A DNA stretch of 64,000 nt from Labia minor (lineage: Eukaryota > Arthropoda > Insecta > Dermaptera > Spongiphoridae): assembly GCA_963082975.1 (NCBI GenBank), contig OY720350.1, positions 36,996,660 through 37,060,659 of the forward strand, in the 5' to 3' direction. Positions 41,553 through 53,517 of this stretch are shown piece by piece. A program made the position numbers and the translations under genes. Numbering within the stretch: position 1 is the stretch's first letter; the number at the start of each line of letters is the position of its first letter. A model generated the notes under the pieces. That model did no database searches. It was given only the letters and a program-made list of their open reading frames with translations, and had not been told where the DNA came from.

Positions 41553-42464
41553 TATATATATATATATTATCAAAAAATAAAATTCCGTTAATTTCAATAC
41601 TATGCACATTTAGTAAGTATAGTTAACCCGCCTTCCTCCAATACATTATACATCTTGATAGTTTTTCTACTCTCAGTTCTTATATATATATTTAAATATT
41701 TATAATCAACAGAAAGTATATTATTTAACATGTATATTTAAATACTATATTATTTTCCAAATAAATAGTAATTTAATTCATTGATTTCACTAAACAAAAA
41801 TATAAAAATATTTCCTTTTTTTTATTTGATTACGTTATAAGTTATAACTGAGTGGAATATCATTTTGCTTGAAGGGATTTAATATTTGAAAACAATATGG
41901 GAAAATGTTATACAAATAGGCGAAGGGATTAGGGACAGCAAGACAAATAGTTGTGCAAAAGTCGTGCTGAGTTAAAGAGAATGTTTACCCAGCAAGAGCC
42001 TTTTGGTCCTCCCACATCAACCCCATTCATTCACCCCTAAGCTCTCCTCCCATTCCTGAATCAGCCATTTATAGAAACCTTCATTTGTCTCCCGATTAAC
42101 CTCAATCCGACACATTCGATATTTGTCTAAAGTTGGAATCTAGAAAAAAATTGAGAAGTTTACATATCTAGGTCTATATATTATTATATAAATATATATA
42201 TATTTACATACCTCTATATAACTATATAAACGTAATCTAATGTAAATATCAAACAAAGTTTGTTATAATTATGTAAAGGAAGTTGTTTCTCGTTTAAACA
42301 AACACTGATATGAATGTCTACAGATGATTAAAGATTGTTTAATATAATAATATAATTATTATTATACTTTATTTATATTACAAGAAAATTAAAAATTATA
42401 CTAAAATATGAAATACAAGCAAACCTCGTATAACGTCGTGTTTACGATGTAAAACAAAACAATT
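41553..42464. other. Non-coding stretch
   Basis: AT-rich, apart from a block at 41920-42130 with higher GC. No gene or known repeat recognised. Confidence 0.35.
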
Positions 42465-43037
42465 TGGAGTGTCTCCACTCGACTATCTCGCAAATTTGAA
42501 TTGGATTAAATAACATATATTAATTAAAATTAAATTAAATTATATAAATTAAAATTAATAAATAATATTTATTAAACCAGCGCATGTTTGGCTCTTTGTT
42601 GATGGCACCACGTCACGTGTTGGCGCGTGAGATTTGCAGTGTTAAAAAATTAATTCTGGTACTTTCAGCGATTCAATCAAGCTGATATTTTATATATAGC
42701 AGTTTTATACAAGTATTAATCATGTGAAAAATTATCAAACATATATCACTTTAGAAGAAAAAAAACAAAACGTAGGTAATGATCCTCTTCCGGTTGGGCT
42801 ACATTTCTCAAAATTTGATAGAAAACTATGCATTTTGAATAATGTCCATGTACAAAATTTCATCATTCTAGCTCAAACCGTTTTTGTGTAATCTTGTCTA
42901 CATACACACACACACACAACACACATACACACATACACACAGACACAGACATTTTTCTCAACCTTAGTGAATTCAGGAACCTTCAAAACGTATAAAAACA
43001 TCAAAATCTCAACATCGAAAATTTTCGTGATCGCAAC
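42465..43037 (+). mobile_element. Family B copy (plus), 3' end lost
   Basis: GGAGTGTCTCCACTCGACTA start, GGCACCACGTCACGTGTTGG, a (CA)n microsatellite and ATTTTCGTGATCGCAA. The terminal ACTATCTC hairpin is missing, and the element ends at 43037. Confidence 0.7.
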
Positions 43038-43950
43038 GACTTATAAGTTATTGAAATAATATTATAACAAAAGTTTTATATATTAAACAAGAAAAGTTTA
43101 CGTTATTAAACAAGTTTACATATATATATATTATATATATATTTTAATGAAAAATCGTATTTTAAAACTAACTACTTTATAAAAAAATAAAACTAAAATC
43201 ATTTTCATTGGATAATTATTTTTCAGAATATAAAAGTTATTAATTTGATACAAACTAACTTGAAACTAAATATTGTGATGACAGAATTTAAAAAATTTGA
43301 ATTTTTTTGAAATAATTTTTTTTTTTCAATTTTATAATTAAACGAAATGTCGCAATACGAGACCACATTAACAAATTTATTTATTTCTCTTAGATCTATT
43401 TGGAATATCTCTTATATATATTTACTAATTCATACAACCGAATTTTACCTTTTCTTTCTTCTTATTTATTTATTTATTCTTATTAATAATAGAAAAAAGG
43501 GAAGAAATAAGGTTTTAAAAAAGTCTCAGATCAGATAATCCTTTTCGTTTGCCTTCTTCATTGTTTATTATTTTCGAAAATGATGTTGATATAGAATATA
43601 ATTCGAATTTAATAATATTTAAGATTCCATTTGCAGATATTAGTATATTTTAGTTGGTGTAGAATCAATCACCTTTGAAATTTTATTTCAAATAATTGTT
43701 TTGAATAAACTAAAATAATTTATTTAATTTTTTTTTTGGCCAATTTCTAAAATTATTAAATAAGTTAGATAAATATATAACCTATAATAATGTTCAATTA
43801 ATTATTATAATAAATAAATAATATATAATAAATAATTTGTATATGAATATGGGTCGTTCCTGAATCAAAATGAACACGTAGTTAGTTCAATTGAACTACA
43901 GAGAGTTTATCGTTCAATCAGAGTTCTCCATTCTACGATGATCAATATAA
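43038..43950. other. Non-coding AT-rich stretch
   Basis: No gene or repeat recognised. A 63-codon frame at 43347-43538 is hydrophobic, low-complexity translation of AT-rich DNA. Confidence 0.35.
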
Positions 43951-43952
43951 TA

Positions 43953-44620
43953 GGTTGGGGAAAAAGAAATCCATTATTTTTACGTGAACTTCAAGACTTT
44001 ATTTAACATGTTTTGCATTGTCCGATTTAGGTCAAATATGCACCATTTTGTTCTATAATTTGTTGCCATTTTAATGGTAGCTTCATTATGCCTCTCTCAT
44101 AAAAGTCTTGGTCCTTATTAGCGAAAAACTCCAGCAATTGATTTTCACACTCTTCCCTTGATGCCAATTTCTTATCACTAAAACACGCTTTGACCACGAT
44201 CGCTTTCGCATAATGTTGACTTTGTCGACATTTTCGACGACGGGCCTGCCTGTGCGAGGGGCATCCTTAACGTCAAAAATACCCGAACGGAATCGACGAA
44301 ACCAAAATTGCGCGTAATTAGCTGTTACAGTATCGGGACCATAAACACTATTCACATTTTCAGCCGCCTGACTTGCATTTTCGCCCTTATCAAAGAAAAA
44401 CTGTAAAATGTACCGAATTTTCTCTTTGTTGACTTCCATCTTTAACGCCGTGTAACTCAGAACTGAATGGACAAAACAAAAAACTGCAAACGAATTCTTT
44501 TAGTGCGAACTGTTACCTTGACAACGAGCATAAATTTGAAATTGTTTGATCGATAATTTACGAGATATCGATCACTACAGCCATCTACCGAAAAAATAAT
44601 AGATTTCTTTTTCCCCAACC
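43953..44620 (-). mobile_element. Mauritiana-type mariner, internally deleted
   Basis: TIR GGTTGGGGAAAAAGAAATC at both ends with TA duplications (43951-43952, 44621-44622). The minus strand from 44439 encodes the N-terminal DNA-binding half of a mariner transposase: MEVNKEKIRYILQFFFDKG, VTANYAQFWFRRFRSG and DAPRTGRPVVENVDK. The catalytic middle is deleted, and the frame ends in residues from near the C-terminus. 668 bases, about half of a full element. N-terminal identity to the mauritiana subfamily is from memory. Confidence 0.85.
44086..44439 (-). pseudogene. Mariner transposase, N-terminal 117 codons
   Basis: ATG at 44439. The two helix-turn-helix regions that bind the TIR are present (residues about 1-75), the DDE catalytic domain is not. 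If expressed it could bind element ends without cutting. That is inference. Confidence 0.7.
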
Positions 44621-44970
44621 TAATATATATATATATATTGATTTATATTTTAATATTATATAACATATCGATATTAATATTAATATTCGTATTTAGATAC
44701 GAAAATCTGTTCATCTATTTATTCTGATTTATGATGTTAGTTTTACATTATGCATTAAAATATTATTCTTAAAATATTAATTTAATTCAATTTAATTAAA
44801 ATATTAAGGAAATATTATAATTATATTTATACTTTTAGATTTTAAGCAAAATAATGTTTTGTAACAACACATATAACTTTATATATAAAGTTTGATGCTA
44901 TAACTTTAAATAAAGTTAAATAAATATACATTTAGAATTTAAAGCTAAATAAAATAAAGTCTGTAAATAT

Positions 44971-45970
44971 AATCTAATCAAAAACATACCTGTTAAAAAG
45001 GGGGCCAAGTTCCTATCGGCTATTTGTTTGCCTAAAAAAGAGTTCAAATCCATCCCAATGCCAAGTTTAGATGCACTTCAAAATCATTCATAATCATTTT
45101 TATCAACAGCCTGATCCACTGGTAAACATTTAGCATTCCAAAGAATCGCCACCACACCCAGTCCTCCGCCTCCTGTATCCAGGCACGCCACTTTATTCAC
45201 GTCAACGGTCCATCTGGCCGAAATTCACTTTACCATACACCCAACTTAAAATATGGTATAGTTGTTAAAATACGTAGGTACATGGTTTAAAATATCTAAA
45301 ATTATAATACTTAGAAATTTGAACTTGGCAGGTTTTCGTGCTGTACAAAACACTCAGTCCCACACCAAGTCCTCCGCCTTTTGCATCCAGGCACACTACA
45401 CGCCACTTTATTCACGTCAACGGTTCATCTGGCCGAAAAATTCACTTTACCATATACCCAACTTAAAATATGGTATAGTTGTTAAAATACGTAGGTACTT
45501 GGTTTAAAATATCTACAATTTTAATACTTAGAATTAGCAGGTTAATTTATATATTTAAATAATAAATATAATTATACAATTAATCTAGTGTTACGTACAG
45601 TACGAAAACCTGCCAAGTTCAAATTTCTAAGTATTATAATTTTAGATATTTTAAACCATGTACCTACGTATTTTAACAACTATACCATATTTTAAGTTGG
45701 GTGTATGGTAAAGTGAATTTCGGCCAGATGGACCGTTGATGTGAATAAAGTGGCGTGCCTGGATACAGGAGGCGGAGGACTGGGTGTGGTGGCGATTCTT
45801 TGGAATGCCAAATGTTTACCAGTGGATCAGGCTGTTGATAAAAATGATTATGAATGATTTTGAAGTGCATCTAAACTTGGCATTGGGATGGATTTGAACC
45901 CTTTTTTAGGCAAACAAATAGCCGATAGGAACTTGGCCCCCTTTTTAACAGGTATGTTTTTGATTAGATT
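44971..45970. repeat. 1-kb palindrome with 376-bp arms
   Basis: 44971-45346 and 45595-45970 are near-identical inverted copies. The outer ends read AATCTAATCAAAAACATACC and its complement; the inner ends are at GGTTTTCGTGCTGTAC. The 248-base centre holds a third, diverged copy of about 200 bases of the arm in direct orientation to the left arm (45350-45545). Arms have GC-rich motifs (GTCCTCCGCCTCCTGTATCC) but no gene. The open frames in it mirror each other and are not coding. Confidence 0.75.
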
Positions 45971-46219
45971 TCAATACTTTTTTTTAAGAAAGCTTTCTAT
46001 TTTTTCCTTTTTGTGCCGCGCCCGCGTCCATTCTTAGCCTTTGAAGTAATTTTGTGTTTAAAAAAATTGCAAATTTTTTTAAATTAAAATTATATTTGTT
46101 TATATATTAAATATAATAATTTTATTTGTTCTTTTATTTTATAGTTCTGAATTTCCAACTTGTATTGAATAATAAATAATTAGAACTATTAATATTAATT
46201 GAAAATTATATAGAAACTG

Positions 46220-46585
46220 TTAAGTTATAACAATAAAAATAAACAAACATTAATTTAAATTATAAAGTAAAATGGTTTAACACTATTATATATATTTATA
46301 ATTTACACCTAACGCTACTTGTATAGGTAAAATGTCACTTCCGGTAGTCAGATCATGATGAAATTTGGTATCTCAATTTTTTTCATATTTTTAAATCTAT
46401 ATACAAAATATGAAGCAAATATCTCGAAGCAAACTGGTACTTTACTTGAAAGGTAAACGCAACCAGTGTAGGTAAAGTACCACTTCCGGTTAACCGATTT
46501 TGACGAAATTTTAAAAGAAATCTACAAACTGTAATAATATCGGTGTACCAAATTTCGAAGTCCTAGCTTGATTAGTTTCTGACAA
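46220..46585 (+). mobile_element. Family C copy (plus), both ends lost
   Basis: Matches family C from the AACAATAAAAATAAACAAAC region to AGTCCTAGCTTGATTAGTTT. Lacks the terminal GGGAGTGTCC and hairpin. Confidence 0.65.
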
Positions 46586-46975
46586 AACCAATGAATTCGT
46601 TTGAATTCGTTAAAATCGCATTGATATTCGATTATAACAACTCAAGCTTGACCGATTTCTTAAATTTCATAATTTTTTGTTAACCTACTTATAACACACG
46701 ACCTGTATGCCAAATTTCATAGCGCTAGGACAATTGGAAATACCCTAAGAATTTTGTTGACCAATCAGTGAATCAGTTCCAAAATAAGCTATTTTCACAG
46801 GGTCATATTTCAGGATCTACTGAAGCTATAACTATGAAATTTGGCATACTGCTTTAGTTCTAGTATATGACTACATAGATAAAATTTTGTCTCTGTACTT
46901 GCAATAGGCACTGAGATACAGGGGGGTCAAAAGTGACTCCAAACCATTCGTGTAAATATACTTACGGCATGCGCG
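46586..46975. repeat. Repeat with family A/C-like core motifs
   Basis: Contains GTATGCCAAATTTCATAGCG and its rough mirror TATGAAATTTGGCATACTGC 120 bases later, then a GC-rich GCGCGGCTTGCTGG block. The ATGAAATTTGG core recalls families A-C, but no second copy is in this window. Confidence 0.4.
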
Positions 46976-47329
46976 CGGCTTGCTGGAACTTGGCCGGCGC
47001 ACTGCCGTGCGCATATATCTTATTAATATGTCAATATCTATATATTTAATACGACAGTGTCCGTCTGTACGCAAAAAACTCCAGAGCCTAAAATACAAGG
47101 AGTAAGGTAACCAAATTTTTCTGAGGTGAAGGGTACCTCAAATGAGATGAAAAATAAAAAAGAAATTAGAATCTTAGGTAACTCCTGAGCTGAGCTGCGG
47201 ATGTTCCTTTTTCCAGAAATATATATAAAGGAGAGTATTTGTATGTATGTAATTTGTTTACTATTTTGCTGTCATAGAAACAGATATATATATATAATTA
47301 GAACCTCTCTCTCTCCCTCTATTTAAAAT

Positions 47330-47672
47330 TTTAAAAAATGGAGTGTTCTAGCCAGGTAAATGAATTGGACTGGAAGAGGAGACATGTGATTAGAGAAATT
47401 GGGGAAAAATCAATCGAAATGTAATTAAACAAAAAAATTCAAGAATTATGTTACGGATACGACTTACATACAATTAACATACAAAATGTAGAATTTGAAA
47501 AAGTATAAATATTTAAATACTTAAGATCTCTAATCACGAAGGATAATAATATTCGAGAAGAATTTAAATCGACGTTGTAATTGAGTAACGCCTGTTATTA
47601 TGCAGTAAAGGGGCTTATCTCATCAAAGAGGATCAAAATTAAAATATATAAAACAATTATTTTTCATGTTGA
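47330..47672 (+). pseudogene. Decayed LINE C-terminal fragment inside H2
   Basis: Plus-strand frames give LITKDNNIREEFKS and ACYYAVKGLISSK, with stops, matching the LINE relic in H1 and at 61.6 kb. Confidence 0.6.
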
Positions 47673-47680
47673 TCGATGAC

Positions 47681-47863
47681 TAGGGTGACCATATTTCGAA
47701 AACACCAAACCGGGACAAACGGTATACCTTTTTTTAGAACTAAATTGAAAAAATTTTGAAAAAAAATTACGAAATGTCCTAAATATTGAAAAAACGGGAC
47801 AGAAGGGTGTCCCGAAGACATTTTTGTGACAGAGCACCTAAGACGGGACGTTTGGTCACCCTA
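47681..47863. mobile_element. hAT-type MITE (TAGGGTGACCA), intact copy
   Basis: 183 bases, ends TAGGGTGACCA/TGGTCACCCTA, perfect 8-bp duplication TCGATGAC on both sides (47673-47680, 47864-47871). The same insertion as in H1, so it predates the spread of this Helitron. Confidence 0.85.
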
Positions 47864-48210
47864 TCGATGACTCTGGGAGACTTTCGAAAACTGTAGAGAC
47901 ACAGAGTTAGATAAATATAACATATACAATAATAATATATAATTAATTTACTGATTAAATTAAAATATATTTTACAAGAAAACAAATACATGTCTTATCT
48001 ACTTATACTGATTGAAACAAAATGGATAGAAAACCTTTTACATACAGACTTTCAACCAAATACTATGTATCACTCGGAGCCCCCGTCTAGGTGTGAAGAA
48101 CGCCGAAGGCGCTCGGAGCAGCTAGTTTCAATTAATTTAAAATTTCTATTCTAATTTTGAATAAAAAAATTCCATTAAATAGATAAATAAATATATATTA
48201 TAGTATAGAT

Positions 48211-48493
48211 CAGGGGTCGGCAATCTTTTGCAATAGTCGGGCACATTTCTAAAATAATATAACATACTTAGAGCCATATTGAAATGTCCAAAATGTTTAA
48301 GAACCTGATCGCAAAAACATTTTACTTTTTTATTATATATTTTTTTTTTTTTAGTAATAATTTAATACTTAATAATTTGAATGCGGGCACTTGAAAATGC
48401 CTTCGCGGGCACTTGAAATGGCTTCGCGAGTACTTGAAAAGGCTTCGCGGGCACTTGAAAAAACTTCGCGGGCAACCTGGTTGCCGACCCCTG
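48211..48493. mobile_element. hAT MITE with internal 21-bp tandem repeats
   Basis: Ends CAGGGGTCGGCAA and TTGCCGACCCCTG, perfect 8-bp target duplication GTATAGAT (48203-48210, 48494-48501). Towards the right end it has four units of about 21 bp (CGGGCACTTGAAAA.GCTTCG). No ORF. Confidence 0.85.
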
Positions 48494-48530
48494 GTATAGA
48501 TTATATACTTATATAATTCTTATTTTTAAT

Positions 48531-49124
48531 CTCGCCAGAGATAGTATTGCGATCACGAAAATTTTCGATGTTGAGATTTTGATGTTTTTATACGTTTTGA
48601 AGGTTCCTGAATCATTTTCACTAAGGTTGAGAAAAATGTCTGTGTGTGTGTGGGTGTGTGTGTATGTATGTAGACAAGATTACGCAAAAACGGTTTGAGC
48701 TAGAATGATGAAATTTGGTACATGAGCATTATTCAAAATTCGTAGTTTTCTTTCAACTTTTGAGAAATGTAGCTCAACCGGAAGAGGGTCATTACCCAAA
48801 ACGTTTTGATTTTTTTTCCTCTAAAGTGACCGTAAAAATAAAGATATATGTTTGATAATTTTTCACATGATTAAAGATTGTATAAAACTGCTATATATAG
48901 AATTTCAGCTTGATTGATTTGCTGAAATTACCAGAATTAATTTTTTAACACTGCAATTCTCACGCGCCAACATGTGACGTGGTGCCATCATCAAAAAGCC
49001 AAACATGCGCTGGTTTAATATTTATTATTTATAATTTATAATTAATTAAATTTAATTTAAATATAATATATTATGTTATTTAATCCAATTCAAATTGCGA
49101 GATAGTCGAGTGGAGACACTCCAG
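48531..49124 (-). mobile_element. Family B, HINE-like repeat (minus)
   Basis: Full-length: CGCCAGAGATAGTATTGCG at the left (3' hairpin partly mutated), a TG microsatellite, CGGTTTGAGCTAGAATGATG, and at the right GCGAGATAGTCGAGTGGAGA. Confidence 0.7.
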
Positions 49125-51639
49125 CTAATTTTATTATACATATAGACATATTTCTTAAATTTTATTTTATTTTATCTATTAAATAGGTTATGAGATAAAT
49201 AGTCATACAATAATTAATTATCTTTATTAAAGAATAAAGAAACCAGTGGCATTAATTAATATTTTGATTAACATCGAAACATTCCGGAAATGTCAGTGAG
49301 ATAACCCTCGCTCCGTCTTTTTATCCTTGTTGTTTAAATGAGGGGTGAGAATGAGAAGATTGTGGGTAGAGGAGGGCGGGAATGGATGGGAGAAAAAGAG
49401 AGCAGATAGGCTGACATTTCGAATGACACATGGATCGAGATGAAGAAAGGGTATGAAAGGGAGGGGTGTTGAAATGTCTGCGCAAGTTCAACCTAGTATG
49501 CCAGAAGCGGATGAGAAGGTGAGAGAAAGGGGGTGGTGTTTTATCTCTAGAGCCGCATCACTGAACAAGGTAGTGGCGACGAAATTTCCACGAATCGTCT
49601 TGAGGATTCCTGGGAGAGAGAAAGAGTGAAGGAGATAACCCTCGACTTCCGGGGAATCTTGTTCGATATTCAATTCAGTACCAGGAAATATATTCCCATA
49701 TCTATCTATCTATATATATATATATATTCCTTAAAAGCAAGAAACAAATCTAAAATAGACAAATAAATAGTCACTTTTTCTTTTTCCACAATGAGAGTAC
49801 TTTCAATACCTACTTAAATAAATGTAAGTGTAATTTATTGATGAAAATCTACCATAGGTGATAATCATATTCAAATCATATAACGGAAATAGCTCTTTTA
49901 ATAAATAGACTAGTTTCTCTATTCAGATATCTTTACCTTACCCTTTACCCTTTATCCCTTGAAAGATTCACCTATATGTTATTTATGTTTTCTTACAATA
50001 AATGGTTAGTGAACAATTTTATTTAATAAAATATGAAAAATATTTATTAGAAAGAAAAATTTTTTTTTTGGCTTTTTCGCCAGCACTCTCAGATTTGTTT
50101 ATTATTTTTATTTTTATTTTTATTTATATATCGATGCACTCGGCGAGGTTTGAACCCACGAACTCGAGTCGGCGGACCGGTCACAATAATAAAAAGAAAA
50201 TAATTATGTAAAAAAAAGTAAAATAAAATTATTGATAATAATATTGTACATAGATCTGTAAATAGGACCAAGAATGACATTAAGTTACATCAGATAGATT
50301 TAATTACATCAAATAAATGAATTGTTGTACAACTCGGATATTATAACTAAGTACCTGGCTCACCGAAAAAAAATGTCCCTTATTATCGGATTTGGTTGGT
50401 AATATCAATACCTGATTTAAAAAAAATATTCCTTATGAACTATGAATATTTAAGATTAAGATTATTATTTAAAATATATAAACGACGAAATATATGAAAC
50501 AATTTCAAATAATTTAAAAGAACATAAATTAAAAAAAAAATAGTCATAAATTATACAGCCCTTAAACGTACTTATTAATTCATTGAAAGACAGAAAAGTA
50601 TGGTCTGTGAATATACCACAATATATATCTCGTAATTTGATTACAAAATATCATTAAAATAAATATTATTAATTTTATTTTATTTATAATATTTTGTATT
50701 TAAGGTCCCGGCGTTGCCCGGCGCCATTTTTTTATTATTAAAACTCCTATTTTAATTAAGAAAAAACTATCAAAGATAATTTTTCCCGAGGCTGAAACCA
50801 ATACAGATCGATTTTTCTTTATAAAAATTATTTATGGTATGAATTTCAAAAAAAAATCCTTAGAGCGGTTTAATATTTCAAAGATACAAATATACTCATA
50901 AGTATATACAATTTTTGCTAGTATAATAAGATAAGATTCATACAAGCTACTGTTGTTTAGTTTTCAACCACAAAATATTAATAGAATATCAGAAACATTG
51001 ACAACTTCCAAAAAACTTTTTATTTGAAAGTAATAATAATTATTATCATTACTATTAGATGAATTAATTTACAGTTCAATTTATTAAATTTATTAAATAA
51101 ATTGAAAATAAGGTGAGATTCGGGCAACTATAGATAATGATAAATTAGATAATAAATTTTATTAAAAAAAATATTTTCATGTTCTTGTTTAAAGCATGTA
51201 CTTATAATATAATTTTTCTTCTATTAATGTAAAGAGATAAAATTTATTATTTTTATTAATATTGGTATATATTTAGACATATAAAATTGACTGGTATTTT
51301 TACATAATTTATTTAGATTGATTTAAAAAAAAATAATCTGATTAGTAAAAAAAAAGTATTTTATTCTAAGAGGGGATTATTGACCATGATTATTATTTGA
51401 ATAGAATAGAAATAAATTTTGTCAGTCAGCCTATTTCGAACTATAAAAGGAGTGAGCGTGTGAGTGGTATGACCTTATTTTGCATTCGATTCTGTTTGTA
51501 TGTCAATATCTTGTTTTTAGGTTTGTAAAGTGCAATGAACACAAAACCTAGCAAAATGCAACGATATCTTCAAAATGATATGTCAGCCTGCTATATCCCA
51601 ACCAGGGGAGGGTCAGTCTTATGAAAGGACCTGAAACAG
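49125..51639. other. Gene-free stretch with repeat scraps
   Basis: 49290-49690 is GC-richer and purine-rich, with a 61-codon minus frame but no family likeness. 50350-50420 is a family-D scrap and 50440-50945 a family-F copy (minus). A SINE-like piece is listed separately. Otherwise AT-rich with nothing recognised. Confidence 0.4.
50105..50186 (-). repeat. tRNA-derived SINE-like fragment
   Basis: On the minus strand GAGTTCGTGGGTTCAAACCT resembles a Pol III B box, preceded by GTGACCGGTCCGCCGACTC and followed by an (AAAAT)n tail. This layout fits the remnant of a tRNA-derived SINE. There is no full A box or cloverleaf, so it is not a tRNA gene. Confidence 0.45.
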
Positions 51640-52499
51640 AGTTATTCTTGATACAGATCTTTATTCGGTTGTGTTTGAACCCCGACTAACTTAAGAAAAA
51701 ATAATCAATTTTGGGACCACAGAAAAAATTATGTATTTTTTACATAAGTACTATATATGTAAGTATAAAACAGCCTAAATTATAATATAAACAAAATTTG
51801 TCTTTCAATTATAATTGTAAATAACAGAGGGCCCATTTCAATTTTACCGCCCCGGGCCCCCAATCAACTTAATCCGCCACTGATAATATTACATTAACAT
51901 TTTACTAGTAAAATTGTAGAAATTGTAGTTTATCGGTTTGGCTTCTGAGTGGCTCAATTAATTAATTAATAATTTAACAATTAAAATTTTTTTTTAATAT
52001 CCTGATAGAGGATATTTTTGATATTTTTTTATTTTCTTGATATTAATTGCATATCTTTATTCTTTTATTACATTCAGTGGCGGATTAAGTTGATTGGGGG
52101 CCCGGGGCGGTAAAATTGAAATGGGCCCTCTATTATTTACAATTATAATTGAAAGACAAATTTTGTTTATATTATAATTTAGGCTGTTTTATGCTTACAT
52201 ATATAGTACTTATGTAAAAAATACATAATTTTTACTGTGGTCGTCGAGACCCAAAATTGATTATTTTTTCTTAAGTTAGTCGGGGTTCAAACACGGCCGA
52301 ATAAAGATCTGTATAATAATAAATAAAGATAAATATAAGTATAAAACAGCCTAAATAGATCTGTATCAAGAATAACTTGTTTTATTTAAACTCCGATTAT
52401 CCATAAACTCAACAGTTTTTTTAAATTTTTTTTAAGGAAATATTTTTATTTAGGTTTCGGTGGGCCCCGGGCGGCCGCCCGGCGTTTAATCCGCCTCTG
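51640..52499. mobile_element. Two inverted hAT elements (CAGTGGCGGATTAA)
   Basis: 52075-52499 begins CAGTGGCGGATTAAG and ends TTAATCCGCCTCTG. 51640-51882 is an inverted, truncated copy of its first ~240 bases, ending AATCCGCCACTG. The two face each other across 192 bases that include a family-G end. GGGCCCGGGGCGG blocks lie just inside the ends. No transposase, and no target duplication found. Confidence 0.65.
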
Positions 52500-53376
52500 A
52501 TCACTGATGATGATGATGAAATAATATACATAATACTGCTCAGCAAATCTAACTAATCATCGTTATTTATTTAACATGGCATGTTTTGATAGGTATACAT
52601 TTTATTAATTAATCCAAATGTAAATCTAATATTTTCAAGTAAAGTTTAACATACATAATAGTAAGTATATTTGAATTTAAATAGATTTTTTTGTTTTGAT
52701 AATATTCATTAGGAGATTATAGAGAAATATATTAAATTATATGATAGGATTTGGTGAGATAAGGGAATTTCAGAGTACACCTGTAATGAATTAGCATTGA
52801 TATAGTAGGCAGAAGAGAGAAAGGTAATTAGAATTGGTAGGTTTAGATGCGTTTCATGAGGAGCGTGACTATTCTTTGTTTCGCTGTTAGGGATTTTTCC
52901 TACTGCCATCAAAGAGTTTAAGTCCTCATCCTATAATCCAAAAATATTAAATTAAAGTACTTATAATTTTTTTAAATTCTTAACATGTTGTGTCTCTAAT
53001 TATATAATATACCACCAAATTATTATTTACTATTTCTATAAATAAAAATGATACTTTTACTTTTTTTTGACTTATTATATATATAATAATCGAAATAATA
53101 TTAATTATTATAAAAAGATTAAAATAAATATAGTAAATCTCTACGTAAAATTATTAAATAAACCCAACTAAAAATTGTTGTTGAGAATTGAATTAATAGT
53201 TGATGAATAGTTCATGAGTAATTATGAGTGATTAAAAAAAGTGAAAAATCGTAGCTTGGAAAACAAACAACATATTATTATTGTTATTGAGAATTTATTT
53301 TTATCCAAAAGTCCTAAGAACATATAGTTGCAAAGTTGGGGTAAATAATTTATGAATTAATTCGATTTAGTAGTAT
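52500..53376. other. Non-coding AT-rich stretch
   Basis: No gene or repeat recognised. A 67-codon minus frame (52912-52709) has no family likeness. Confidence 0.35.
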
Positions 53377-53418
53377 TTCTATATTCCTCAAAAAAATCAT
53401 GGATAATGATAATTTTAA

Positions 53419-53426
53419 TAAAAAAG
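53419..53426 (-). terminator. Pol III T-run of tRNA-Lys copy 1
   Basis: CTTTTTTAT just 3' of the tRNA on the minus strand. The same run is at the second copy (55252-55259). Confidence 0.7.
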
Positions 53427-53428
53427 AT

Positions 53429-53501
53429 CGCCCGAACAGGGACTTGAACCCTGGACCCTTAGATTAAAAGTCTAATGCTCTACCGACTGAGCTATCCAGG
53501 C
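53429..53501 (-). tRNA. tRNA-Lys(TTT), copy 1
   Basis: Seventy-three bases with a full cloverleaf: acceptor GCCTGGA/TTCGGGC (with G-U pairs), A box TAGCTCAGTCGG, anticodon loop CTTTTAA (anticodon TTT), B box GGTTCAAGTCC and discriminator G. A T6 run starts four bases downstream on the minus strand, a Pol III terminator. No intron. Identical to copy 2; the flanks are duplicated too. Its upstream flank is interrupted by Helitron H4 sixteen bases before the 5' end. Confidence 0.95.
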
Positions 53502-53517
53502 TCTGATTTATTTTTGA

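Larger units (their letters stand above)
47037..48125 (+). mobile_element. Helitron H2, non-autonomous
   Basis: A|TCTATATATTTAATACG at the left and hairpin CGCCGAAGGCG, CTCGGAGCAG, CTAG|T at the right. Same element as H1 in the opposite orientation, with very similar sequence over the first ~630 bases, but lacking about 365 bases of LINE tail (junction near 47881) and the nested family-A copy. It holds the intact 183-base hAT MITE. No Rep/helicase. Confidence 0.85.

Noticed and set aside
45262..45870. Two similar open frames on opposite strands
   Set aside because: They are mirror images of the palindrome arms and show no protein family.
23369..48125. Inverted segmental duplication about 22 kb apart
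   Set aside because: The homology stops exactly at A|TC and CTAG|T with a 3' hairpin, so Helitron transposition explains it better.
50105..50186. A third tRNA gene
   Set aside because: Only a B-box-like segment and an A-rich tail; no cloverleaf or anticodon arm. Listed as SINE-like.
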